From assembly GCF_001544795.2 (NCBI RefSeq), contig NZ_FCOI02000004.1, positions 310,001 through 374,000 of the forward strand: 64,000 nt of DNA, in the 5' to 3' direction. Below, piece after piece: positions 1 through 7,454 of this stretch. This DNA is from Caballeronia temeraria. Its GTDB lineage: Bacteria > Pseudomonadota > Gammaproteobacteria > Burkholderiales > Burkholderiaceae. A program made the translations under genes and the position numbers. The first letter of the stretch is position 1. Each line of letters opens with the position of its first letter. The notes beneath the pieces were generated by a model that ran no database searches, had not been told where the DNA came from, and saw only the letters and a list, made by a program, of their open reading frames with translations.

Positions 1-38
1 CCGCCTTGCGCACCGGGTGAGAGAGAGTTCGTGTCCAT
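1..38 (-). CDS. 5' tip of an unidentified minus-strand gene
   Basis: Only the first twelve codons lie in the window (reading M-D-T-N-S-L-S-P-G-A-Q-G); the gene continues to the left. The start is chosen because a strong ribosome binding site, AAGGAGA, sits 4 bases upstream of the ATG at position 38, following a run of T residues on the plus strand. Too little protein is visible to assign a family. Confidence 0.5.
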   Translation of the reverse strand, partial: MDTNSLSPGAQG

Positions 39-429
39 GACGTCTCCTTTTTTGAATCGCCCGACGGTTTCTGTGGCCATCTCAACGACGATACTGCTTC
101 TTTTCCTTCCTCACCGACGATGCCTTCGCGGCATCGCGCGCAAGACATCAAAGCATCATCGCCCCTGGATCGAAAGCTTTCGATGAGGCAAAACCCGCGC
201 GTGCGTCGGACATGAAAGGCTTGAGCGCTAAATTACTATGTCCGCGCGAAAACATAATCCGGCGCGAAGGAAAGTCAGAATGTGCTCCGAGCGAATAATC
301 ACCCAAACGACCTAAGCCGCGCCTAAGTCATGCCTAAAGAATGGGCAAACGACGCCGTATACACGAGTACCGGCGGTGACGGCATCGCCGCGGCATTCAT
401 ATTCGCTCTCTCGTTGGCCGATCTTCCGT
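39..429. other. intergenic region, 391 bp, with two inverted repeats
   Basis: No supported gene. It separates the minus-strand gene at the left edge from the diguanylate cyclase, so it should hold divergent promoters. Two symmetrical elements are visible: CGATGCC/GGCATCG arms at 118-124 and 130-136 with a 5-base loop, and a perfect 16-bp palindrome at 169-184. Small reading frames here are shadows. Confidence 0.5.
169..184. promoter_or_regulatory. perfect 16-bp palindrome, possible operator
   Basis: ATCGAAAGCTTTCGAT is its own reverse complement and lies about 130 bp upstream of one gene and 245 bp upstream of the other in a divergent intergenic region. A regulator site is plausible, but nothing identifies the binding protein. 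Confidence 0.3.
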
Positions 430-2001
430 ATGTCAGGCAATCCGACCTTGATCGATTCGATTCTGGCCACGCCGGCTACGGAGGACGGGCGCATCACGCC
501 CGCGATCCGCGCGTCGCTGGTGTCGACGCTCGTCGAGGACGTCCGCCCGCTTCTGCTGTCCGGCTTCGCCGGCGCGTTCGTCGCGGTGATCGCGCTCGGA
601 CGCCAGCAAACGCTCTGGGCGATGCTCTGGCTCGCCATCGACACGATTCTGCTCGGCGCGCGTCTTTCGATCGTGCACCGCTATCGCGCGCTCGGCCGTC
701 GGGACGCGCCGCATCCCGGTCCGTGGGCCGCGCGCTATGCGCCGTTCGGACTCGCCGCCTGCCTCGTGACCGGCCTGGGCACGATGGCCTGCGTCCTGTC
801 CGGCGACGCCGTGCTCGCCGCGCTCGCGATCATGGTGACGGCGGGCCTGCTCGGCGGCATCGCGTCGCGCAACGCGGGCACGCCGCATCTGGCGATCGCG
901 CAGGTGTGCCTCGGCGCGCTGCCGATCGGCGCCGGCGGCCTCTTCGGGCCGCCGGGCTATTGGATTCTCGTGCCGCCGCTCGTGCTCTATATCGGCGCGA
1001 TGTGCGCGGTCGTGCAGCGTCACTATCGCGGCCTCGTCGCGCTGATGGCCGCCGAACAGGGCCACGCCGAAATCGCCGCGCGCTTCGACGCGGCGCTCGC
1101 GCATATGCCGCACGGCCTGTGCACCGTGGATGCGTCGGGCAAGGTGGTGATCGCGAATCGCAAGGCGGCGGAGCTGTTCGGCGCGACCGTCGACACGCTG
1201 CGGTTGAACGTTTCGCTGCCGGAGTTCATCGGCTATGTCGGGCTCGCGAAATTCGGCGAGTCGCTGCGCGAGCAATTTGCCGAGCGATGCGCGCAGTGGC
1301 TCGAAGACGGCAAGCTGCCGCTCGATCTCCCGCTGCGCGACGGCCGCCATCTCGAACTGAGCCGCAATCCGGTGCCGGACGGCAGTTCGGTGATCATCAT
1401 CGAGGACGTCACGGAGCGCCGCAAAGCCGAGGCGAAAATCCTGCACTGGGCGCATCACGACTCGCTCACGGGGCTGCCGAACCGGCGCTATCTCGGCGAT
1501 TACGCCGCGCGTCTGATGGCAGGCGCGGTCGGCCGCGAGAAAGTGATGGTGATGTACGTGGATCTCGACGGCTTCAAGCACGTCAACGACACGCACGGCC
1601 ACAATGCCGGCGACGCATTGCTGAAGTGCGTCGCGGACCGCCTGCGCAACGCGATGCGCCGCGGCGAGCTGGTCGCGCGTCTCGGCGGCGACGAGTTCGC
1701 GATCGTCGCGACGTATATCGCGGATGCGTCGAACGTCGTGTTCGCGCGCAAGATCATCGGCGAATTGTCCGCGCCGTACTTGCTCGGAAGCGTGGAAACG
1801 GTGCGCGTGGGCGTGAGTATCGGCATTGCGCTCGCGCGGCCGGGCGAGCTCTTCGAAAGCGCGTTGAAGCGCGCCGATGCCGCGCTGTACGAAGCGAAAT
1901 CGGCGGAACGCGGCACCTACCGATTCGCCGATCGCGACGGCGAAACCAACGACGAACAAGCCGTCGCGAATGCCGATCGCGGCCGCGGCCGCACCTGGTA
2001 G
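430..2001 (+). CDS. membrane-bound PAS-GGDEF diguanylate cyclase
   Basis: Predicted to make cyclic di-GMP from two GTP. The N-terminal 200 residues are hydrophobic, with several membrane segments after a short cytoplasmic start. A PAS-like domain follows at about residues 217-325, then a GGDEF domain with the intact signature RLGGDEFAIV near residue 416-425 and the DLDGFKHVNDT motif typical of active cyclases. The ATG at 430 (MSGNPTL) is preferred; an in-frame GTG at 376 would add 18 residues of unlikely composition. It converges on the GGDEF-EAL gene at 2008-4353 with 6 bases between the stops. The sensed signal is unknown. Confidence 0.85.
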   Translation: MSGNPTLIDSILATPATEDGRITPAIRASLVSTLVEDVRPLLLSGFAGAFVAVIALGRQQTLWAMLWLAIDTILLGARLSIVHRYRALGRRDAPHPGPWAARYAPFGLAACLVTGLGTMACVLSGDAVLAALAIMVTAGLLGGIASRNAGTPHLAIAQVCLGALPIGAGGLFGPPGYWILVPPLVLYIGAMCAVVQRHYRGLVALMAAEQGHAEIAARFDAALAHMPHGLCTVDASGKVVIANRKAAELFGATVDTLRLNVSLPEFIGYVGLAKFGESLREQFAERCAQWLEDGKLPLDLPLRDGRHLELSRNPVPDGSSVIIIEDVTERRKAEAKILHWAHHDSLTGLPNRRYLGDYAARLMAGAVGREKVMVMYVDLDGFKHVNDTHGHNAGDALLKCVADRLRNAMRRGELVARLGGDEFAIVATYIADASNVVFARKIIGELSAPYLLGSVETVRVGVSIGIALARPGELFESALKRADAALYEAKSAERGTYRFADRDGETNDEQAVANADRGRGRTW

Positions 2002-2007
2002 CCGCCG

Positions 2008-4353
2008 CTACGCTTCTTCCGGCGGCGCGGCGAGCAAGGCCGTCTGAGTCGTCGTCTGCCACACGTCGAGCCACGCTTCGAGCTTGGCGGGCGGCAGCGG
2101 CCGGCTCAGATGGAAGCCCTGCGCCAGATCGCAGCGCAGCGCCCTGAGCCGCTCCAGCATCTCTTCGGTTTCGACGCCTTCGGCCACGACCTTCAGTCCC
2201 ATGTTGTGCCCGAGATCGATCGTCGAGCGCACGATGGTCTCGTCGTCCTTGTGCTGGAACATGCCCATCACGAACGATTTGTCGATCTTCAGCTCGTCGA
2301 CGGGCATGCGCTTCAGATACGACAGCGACGAATAACCGGTGCCGAAATCGTCGATGGACAGGCGAATGCCGAGCGCGTGCAGCCGGTCGAGCGTCTCGAT
2401 GGCGTGATTTGGGTCGTCCATGATCGCGCTCTCGGTGATCTCGATCCAGATCCATTCGGGCGCGACGCCGTGCTTGTCGAGCAGGCCCTGGAAGATTTCG
2501 GGCAGCGTCGACTGGATCAGCTCGCGCGCCGACACGTTCACCGACACCGCCAGCTCGATGCCCTGCCTGCGCCACGCGGCGCACTGACCGATCGCCTTGT
2601 CGGCGACCCAGCGCGAAATCGTCTTGATGTAGCCCGTCTGCTCCGCGAACGGGATGAACTGGTCGGGCGCGACGAAGCCGCGCGTCGGATGTTCCCAGCG
2701 CACGAGCGCCTCGACATATTTCACGCGATGCGTCGCGAGATCGACCTTCGGCTGATAGTAGAGCGTCAGCTGATCGTGCTCGACGGCCTGCCGCAGCTCG
2801 CTCATCAGCGAAAGACGCTCGGCGCTGTGCTCGTCGTGGCGTTCGTCGTAGAGCGCGAAGCCGAGATTCGAGCGCTTCGCGACGTACATCGCGATATCGG
2901 CGCGGCGCAGCAGCACGTTCATGTCCGTGCCGTTCTGCGGAAACGTGACGATGCCGATGCTCGCGCCGACATCGACGAGCTGCCCTTCGATCATGATCGG
3001 CTCTTCCAGCGCGCGCAGCATCCGCGTGGCGACCCGCCGCGCGGACGGCAGATCGTTGGCGGGCAGCAGCACGGCGAATTCGTCGCCGCCCAGACGCGCG
3101 ACCGTGTCGGATTTGCGTTGCAGCGCCGCGCGCAGGCGTTTGGCCACTTCGCACAGCAGCATGTCGCCGATCGGATGCCCGAGCGTGTCGTTCACGTACT
3201 TGAAGCGGTCGAGGTCCATCATCATCACGGAGAGCGGACGGTTTTCGCGCATCGCGGCGGCGATCGCCTGTTGCAGACGATCGTTGAAGAGCGCGCGATT
3301 CGGCAGGCCGGTCAGCCGGTCCATGTACGCCAGTTCCGTGATGCGCTTCTCGCGCTCCGAGATGCCGTCCCGCATCTGATTGAACGCGCGCGCCAGCTCG
3401 CCGATTTCGTCGTTCTGGCGAATTTCGATCGGCGCGGCGTAATCGCCCTGCCCGATGCGCTTCGAAAACTGCGTGAGCGCCGCGATCGGACGCGTGACCG
3501 AGCGCGCCGTGAGCACGCTGCCGACGATCGAAATCAGCACGCCGAGCAGCGTGATCAGAAGCAGCGTCGATTGCAGCCGATGGAACGGCGCGAGCGCCTC
3601 GTTCAGCGAGCGTTCGAGCAGCACCTCGATCGTGCGGCCCTCGGAATGCAGCCGCATGATGCGCGTCGCGTAGCCGTCGGCGCTGAGTTGCGCCTGATTC
3701 GTGAGCGCGTCGCGCGCGCCGTCCGCGAGCGAACTGGCGAGCACGCCCCATTTGCCGTCGTCGCCGGCCGTGAGGAACGACACGTCGAGCGAGGTGAGCG
3801 AACTCAGGTCGCGCGCGAGGGCATCGTCGACCGCGAAACCCATCACGACCCAGGCGATGGCGATCGGCGCCTTCACCGGCACCGCGACCAACTGATACGC
3901 GCGCGGACCGATCATGCCGAACGACGACGCATCGCCCTTCTTCGCGACGGTCCGGATGAGCTTGGGAAACGGAAACGCCATGCCTTCGTGGCCGACGCCG
4001 CCGCTGTCCGCGATCAGCTTGCCGTCGAGATCGACGAGCATCACGACATCCGCGTGAATGCGGTCGCCGTGATTTTGCAGCGCGGACGCGACCGTCTTGC
4101 TGTCGTGCGTCGCGACGGCCTCGCGAAAGCCGAAGTCGAGCGCGACCACGCTCGCGGCCTGCGTCAACTGCTCGCTGTTGCCGCGCAAAACCTGCGCGAA
4201 CACGCGTTCGGCCACCGCCAGCTGCTCTTCCGCGTTGCGATTCGCGTTCTTCAGAATCACCGAATTGATGACGAGAAACGCCGCAGCCTGCGCGACGAGC
4301 ATCAGGACCACGAAGACGAGCGCGATTCGCGCGCGCAGGCTGTGAAGGCGCAT
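2008..4353 (-). CDS. Cache-HAMP-GGDEF-EAL cyclic di-GMP signalling protein
   Basis: 781 residues. A membrane segment at about 10-32, a periplasmic sensor of the Cache type, a second membrane segment near 265-290, a HAMP linker (TRPIAALTQF) to about residue 330, a GGDEF domain with intact GGDEF near residue 421, and an EAL domain beginning EALVRW near residue 547 with the DDFGTGYSSLSYL loop. Both catalytic signatures look intact, so synthesis and hydrolysis of c-di-GMP are both possible. It is the last gene of a four-gene minus-strand operon with a secreted haemoglobin and a cupredoxin-like protein, 13 bp after the latter, which suggests that the periplasmic sensor responds to a redox, oxygen or metal cue. 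Confidence 0.88.
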   Translation of the reverse strand: MRLHSLRARIALVFVVLMLVAQAAAFLVINSVILKNANRNAEEQLAVAERVFAQVLRGNSEQLTQAASVVALDFGFREAVATHDSKTVASALQNHGDRIHADVVMLVDLDGKLIADSGGVGHEGMAFPFPKLIRTVAKKGDASSFGMIGPRAYQLVAVPVKAPIAIAWVVMGFAVDDALARDLSSLTSLDVSFLTAGDDGKWGVLASSLADGARDALTNQAQLSADGYATRIMRLHSEGRTIEVLLERSLNEALAPFHRLQSTLLLITLLGVLISIVGSVLTARSVTRPIAALTQFSKRIGQGDYAAPIEIRQNDEIGELARAFNQMRDGISEREKRITELAYMDRLTGLPNRALFNDRLQQAIAAAMRENRPLSVMMMDLDRFKYVNDTLGHPIGDMLLCEVAKRLRAALQRKSDTVARLGGDEFAVLLPANDLPSARRVATRMLRALEEPIMIEGQLVDVGASIGIVTFPQNGTDMNVLLRRADIAMYVAKRSNLGFALYDERHDEHSAERLSLMSELRQAVEHDQLTLYYQPKVDLATHRVKYVEALVRWEHPTRGFVAPDQFIPFAEQTGYIKTISRWVADKAIGQCAAWRRQGIELAVSVNVSARELIQSTLPEIFQGLLDKHGVAPEWIWIEITESAIMDDPNHAIETLDRLHALGIRLSIDDFGTGYSSLSYLKRMPVDELKIDKSFVMGMFQHKDDETIVRSTIDLGHNMGLKVVAEGVETEEMLERLRALRCDLAQGFHLSRPLPPAKLEAWLDVWQTTTQTALLAAPPEEA

Positions 4354-4366
4354 TGTGTCGGGCGTC

Positions 4367-4963
4367 CTATTCGGCGGGCCGCAATTGCAGCGCGAACTTC
4401 GCCGCGCCGTCGGCGGTGACCTTCTGCGCCGGTTGCGCGTTCGGATCGCTTTGACGGAAATGCCACGCGATCACCTTGTAGGCATCGGCGGGCAGATTGT
4501 CGATGATCGCGGCGCCGCTCGCGTCGGTCTTGGCGAACCACGGCGTTTCGACGATCAGCAGATACGCGACCATCGAATCGTGAATATTGCAGCCCATCAC
4601 GACGAGGCCGGGCTTGTCGAACACGACCGGATTGGCGGGAATGCCGTGATACAGGTTCAGCTCGAAGCGCTTGGGCGGCGAGAACGAATAGACATCGTGC
4701 TCGATGTTGTCCTTGTTCGGAAACGTCACCGACGCGCCCGTCTGCACGACGGACACCATCGGCACGAAGCGCCGCTTGATCTGGTCGATGACGGCGCCCG
4801 CGGGCTTCGTCGCCGGCAGCTTGCCGTTTACGGGCAGCGCATAGACGATGGCGTCGGGCACGGGCGCGCCGGTCTGATCGACGATCGTCACGCGCACGCT
4901 CGCGGCGTGGGCGATCGTCGCGCCGCACGCGAGCACGGTGAAAAGGGTTTTGAGCATGTTCAT
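4367..4963 (-). CDS. periplasmic cupredoxin-like protein (methylamine-utilisation type)
   Basis: 198 residues with a signal peptide ending AHA at residue 20. The middle has the look of a single-domain blue copper protein: His89 in NIEHDVYSF, and Cys125, His128 and Met131 in GCNIHDSM, the spacing of type 1 copper ligands. The N-terminal half contains a carboxypeptidase-regulatory-like beta segment (VTIVDQTGAPVPDAIVYA). The start at 4963 is set by the signal peptide and by the 4-base ATGA overlap with the upstream haemoglobin gene; longer frames run into that gene. Function is unknown; electron transfer or copper handling is inferred from the ligands. Confidence 0.75.
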   Translation of the reverse strand: MNMLKTLFTVLACGATIAHAASVRVTIVDQTGAPVPDAIVYALPVNGKLPATKPAGAVIDQIKRRFVPMVSVVQTGASVTFPNKDNIEHDVYSFSPPKRFELNLYHGIPANPVVFDKPGLVVMGCNIHDSMVAYLLIVETPWFAKTDASGAAIIDNLPADAYKVIAWHFRQSDPNAQPAQKVTADGAAKFALQLRPAE

Positions 4964-5379
4964 TCGCGGTCCTGCACGTCGCGGTACATCGGCGCGAGCT
5001 TCGCCAGCAGTTTGTTCTGTGCGTGAAAGGGCACGCCGTTCTTGTCCATCGCGGCCTGAAGGTCTTCGACGAGCGCATTGAACGCGGCCCGGTCGATGTT
5101 CTGGCCTTCGTGCGCGCGGCGCATCGGGCGGCCGGTGTAGACGCAAGGGCCGTCGAGCAGCACGCAGATCTGCTCGACGAGCTTCTGCTTGATGCGCTTC
5201 ACGGGCGCGTTGTCGAAATACGGCGCGGTGCGCGGATCGGCGAGCACGTTGTCGTACATGTCGTCGACGATCTTCGTCAGCCCTTCTTTTTCGCCGAACT
5301 GTTTGTAGAGCGCGTCGTCGGCGTGCGCGCCGGCGCAGACGAGCATGAGGGCGAGCAGCGCGGCGTGGCGGATTTTCAT
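4960..5379 (-). CDS. secreted group I truncated haemoglobin
   Basis: 139 residues. An N-terminal signal peptide (MKIRHAALLALMLVCAGAHA) precedes a 2-on-2 globin: YKQFGEKEGL is the usual start of the fold, PYFDN carries the CD1 phenylalanine (Phe55), and His90 in RRAHEGQ is the likely proximal haem ligand. Export to the periplasm is unusual for globins but typical of this small family. It overlaps the cupredoxin-like gene by 4 bases and starts 2 bases after the DUF3034 stop, so the operon is tightly coupled. Oxygen or NO binding is inferred. Confidence 0.82.
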   Translation of the reverse strand: MKIRHAALLALMLVCAGAHADDALYKQFGEKEGLTKIVDDMYDNVLADPRTAPYFDNAPVKRIKQKLVEQICVLLDGPCVYTGRPMRRAHEGQNIDRAAFNALVEDLQAAMDKNGVPFHAQNKLLAKLAPMYRDVQDRE

Positions 5380-5381
5380 CG

Positions 5382-6284
5382 TCAGAACCCCGCCTGTAGC
5401 GAAACGTAGAGACCGCGCTGATTCTTCACGGTCGCGATATCGCCGAGCGCGACATAGGCCGCTGTCAGCGAGACGTGCTTGTTCGGCGCCCACGCGACGA
5501 ACGCGTCGTACGCGTCCTGCTCGCGCGCGAACGAGAGATTGTTCGGCTTCATCCGATACTCCGCGCCGATCGCGACGTTCTTCGACAACAGATACGCCAC
5601 CGACGACTCGAATTCCGCGTGATACGCGTTCGACTTGTCGCCGCCGAAACCGAGCAGGCCGAACTGGTTCGCTTTCGTGAAGCGCAGCATGCCGTTGAGC
5701 AGGAGGCTTTGCGCGAGCAGCAGCTTGGTCGCGGAGAGATAGAAATCGGTGCCGGAATTGCTCGCGGCGCCGACGGCCTTCACGATATCGCCCTCTTCGT
5801 TGTGCTTGAACTGCAGGCCGGCCGCGATCTGCGGCATCCACGTGTCCTGATCGAGCACGGCGTCGCCGATGAGACGCACCTTCACGCCGAAGATGTTCTG
5901 GTTGAACTTGAAGTTTTCGCCCAGGCCGAGCTGCGCGCCGACATCGCGCGTATCGAAGCTCTGGCGCGCGAGCGACAGTTCGACGCGATTCGCGATGCCC
6001 ACGGTCAGGCCCCACGTGCCGAGCGCGTAATCCTGCGTGTGGACGTAGGTGCCGTGCGCGTTCGCGCCGAGCTGGCTCGCGGTGCCGTAGCCGCCGATGA
6101 CGGCCCAGGGCGTGAGTCCGCCGCCGGCCGCGCCTTCGATTTCCGAGACGCCGCCGGTCAGCAGCAGCTTGCCGCCGGTGAGCGGCACGACGGGCGGATC
6201 GTCGGCGAAAGCGGACGGCGAGAACGACGCGAGCAACGCGACGGCGAGGCCGGCGACGCGCATCCTGGGGTGAATCGAACGCAT
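5382..6284 (-). CDS. DUF3034 family outer-membrane-like protein
   Basis: 300 residues with a signal peptide ending AFA near residue 23. The mature part is rich in alternating, aromatic-containing strands and ends in F after a short amphipathic strand (YVSLQAGF), the pattern of an outer-membrane beta-barrel. It matches the DUF3034 family from memory (LLLTGGVSEIEGAAGGGLTPWA). The start at 6284 places a typical signal peptide at the N-terminus; the frame extends upstream without support. First gene of the operon with the secreted haemoglobin, cupredoxin-like protein and c-di-GMP protein. Confidence 0.72.
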   Translation of the reverse strand: MRSIHPRMRVAGLAVALLASFSPSAFADDPPVVPLTGGKLLLTGGVSEIEGAAGGGLTPWAVIGGYGTASQLGANAHGTYVHTQDYALGTWGLTVGIANRVELSLARQSFDTRDVGAQLGLGENFKFNQNIFGVKVRLIGDAVLDQDTWMPQIAAGLQFKHNEEGDIVKAVGAASNSGTDFYLSATKLLLAQSLLLNGMLRFTKANQFGLLGFGGDKSNAYHAEFESSVAYLLSKNVAIGAEYRMKPNNLSFAREQDAYDAFVAWAPNKHVSLTAAYVALGDIATVKNQRGLYVSLQAGF

Positions 6285-6615
6285 GCGAGAGGCATTCCAA
6301 CGGGTTTTCGGGGTTTCCGTGTGCCGCCTCGGGAATGCCGCGCGATGTCGTCGCGGCGAGCCAGGCGTTCTGGACAAGGCCGCGCGCCGGGCAGGCCGCG
6401 CCTTTTCATCTACGGGTAAACGGCGGCGGATAGATGAACTTGACGGCCGTTCGTAAGTATTTCATCGGCAAACGTTTGTCATTCGGGCGGGGCCAAGCGG
6501 GACGGGGCGGAGAGCAAATCAAACGTTCGTATAGGCGCGCCGAGCCGTTCGTAGAATGGCCGGCGCGCGTGCGCTTCTCTAAGCTGACGTCATGGTCAGG
6601 CACCGGGAGCGCATC
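6285..6615. other. intergenic region upstream of the DUF3034 operon
   Basis: 331 bp with no convincing gene. It should contain the promoter of the minus-strand operon beginning at 6284 and that of the small plus-strand gene at 6616. It is more AT-rich around 6430-6490. The short frames that cross it in both directions lack ribosome binding sites and overlap each other. Confidence 0.5.
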
Positions 6616-6804
6616 ATGAGCGATACATCGACACGCAGGCTGTTATCCGGTTGCGCCGCGGTGCTGGCGTTCGGAACGTGGTATTCGTTCAGCGCGCCGC
6701 ACGACTGGAGCGCGCTGGATCGCGCGGGTTACGACACGGAATTGCCGCTGGAGCGGATCGCGTTGAAAGACGAAACCGCGTCCCCGATGCTTCAAAGCCG
6801 CTGA
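6616..6804 (+). CDS. small hypothetical protein with one membrane segment
   Basis: 62 residues. The N-terminal stretch LLSGCAAVLAFGTWYSF could be an uncleaved membrane anchor or a poor lipobox. The remainder is charged. A GGGAGCG ribosome binding site lies 4-10 bases upstream of the ATG. Its last 13 bases overlap the 3' end of the response regulator on the other strand. No family recognised. Confidence 0.45.
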   Translation: MSDTSTRRLLSGCAAVLAFGTWYSFSAPHDWSALDRAGYDTELPLERIALKDETASPMLQSR

Positions 6805-7454
6805 GCACGCGCCGGCGTCGATGCGCCGTGCGGCATCGTCACGCCGAGCGCTTCGGCCTTGAGCACGAGATCGGCGAGCGAGCGCGCGGCCATCTTCTTC
6901 ATCGCCTGACCGCGATGAATCTTCACTGTGATCTCGCTCAGATTCATCTCCGCCGCGATCTGCTTGTTCATCAGACCCGACACGACGAACGCCATCACCT
7001 CGCGCTCGCGCGGCGTGAGCGAATCGTACGAGCGCCGCAAATCCGCGACCGAGCGGCTCGCCGCGCGCCGTTCCTCGTCGGCTTCGAGCGCCTGCGCGAC
7101 GGCATCCAGCATGTCCTGATCGCGGAACGGCTTCGCGAGAAAATCCTTCGCGCCGGCTTTCATCGCCTTCACCGTCATCGCGATGTCGCCGTGCGCCGTC
7201 ATGAAGACGATCGGCAGGCCGAGCTGGCTCGCGGCCATCTGCTCCTGCACCGCAAGGCCGCTCTGCCCTTTCAGCCGCACATCGAGGATCAGGCAGCTCG
7301 GCACTTCGGGCATGTCGAACGCGAGAAACTCGTGCGCGGACGCGAATGTCGTCACGTTCAGGCCGACCGAGCGCAAGAGCATGCGCAGCGCGTCGCGCAT
7401 CGATTCGTCGTCGTCGACCACGTAGACCATCGCGGCCTGCTTGTCAGTGCTCAT
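6792..7454 (-). CDS. FixJ/NarL-type response regulator
   Basis: 220 residues. The receiver domain has the acidic cluster VVDDDES, the phosphoacceptor Asp58 (LILDVR) and the conserved lysine in FLAKPF near 108. A LuxR-type helix-turn-helix follows at about 146-205 (LTPREREVM, KQIAAEMNLSEITVKIHRGQAMKK). The start at 7454 overlaps the end of the histidine kinase gene by 11 bases, indicating translational coupling. Expected to activate or repress target promoters when phosphorylated by the neighbouring kinase. Confidence 0.9.
   Translation of the reverse strand: MSTDKQAAMVYVVDDDESMRDALRMLLRSVGLNVTTFASAHEFLAFDMPEVPSCLILDVRLKGQSGLAVQEQMAASQLGLPIVFMTAHGDIAMTVKAMKAGAKDFLAKPFRDQDMLDAVAQALEADEERRAASRSVADLRRSYDSLTPREREVMAFVVSGLMNKQIAAEMNLSEITVKIHRGQAMKKMAARSLADLVLKAEALGVTMPHGASTPARAQRL

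Noticed and set aside
330..2147. 605-residue plus-strand frame overlapping the diguanylate cyclase
   Set aside because: Arginine-rich shadow frame; the overlapping frame has an intact GGDEF domain and membrane helices.
2110..4419. 769-residue plus-strand frame opposite the GGDEF-EAL gene
   Set aside because: Composition dominated by R, H, D and E without any domain; it is the antisense shadow of a clear c-di-GMP protein.
6406..6619. Overlapping short frames on both strands upstream of the DUF3034 operon
   Set aside because: No ribosome binding sites, mutual overlap and no recognisable protein.
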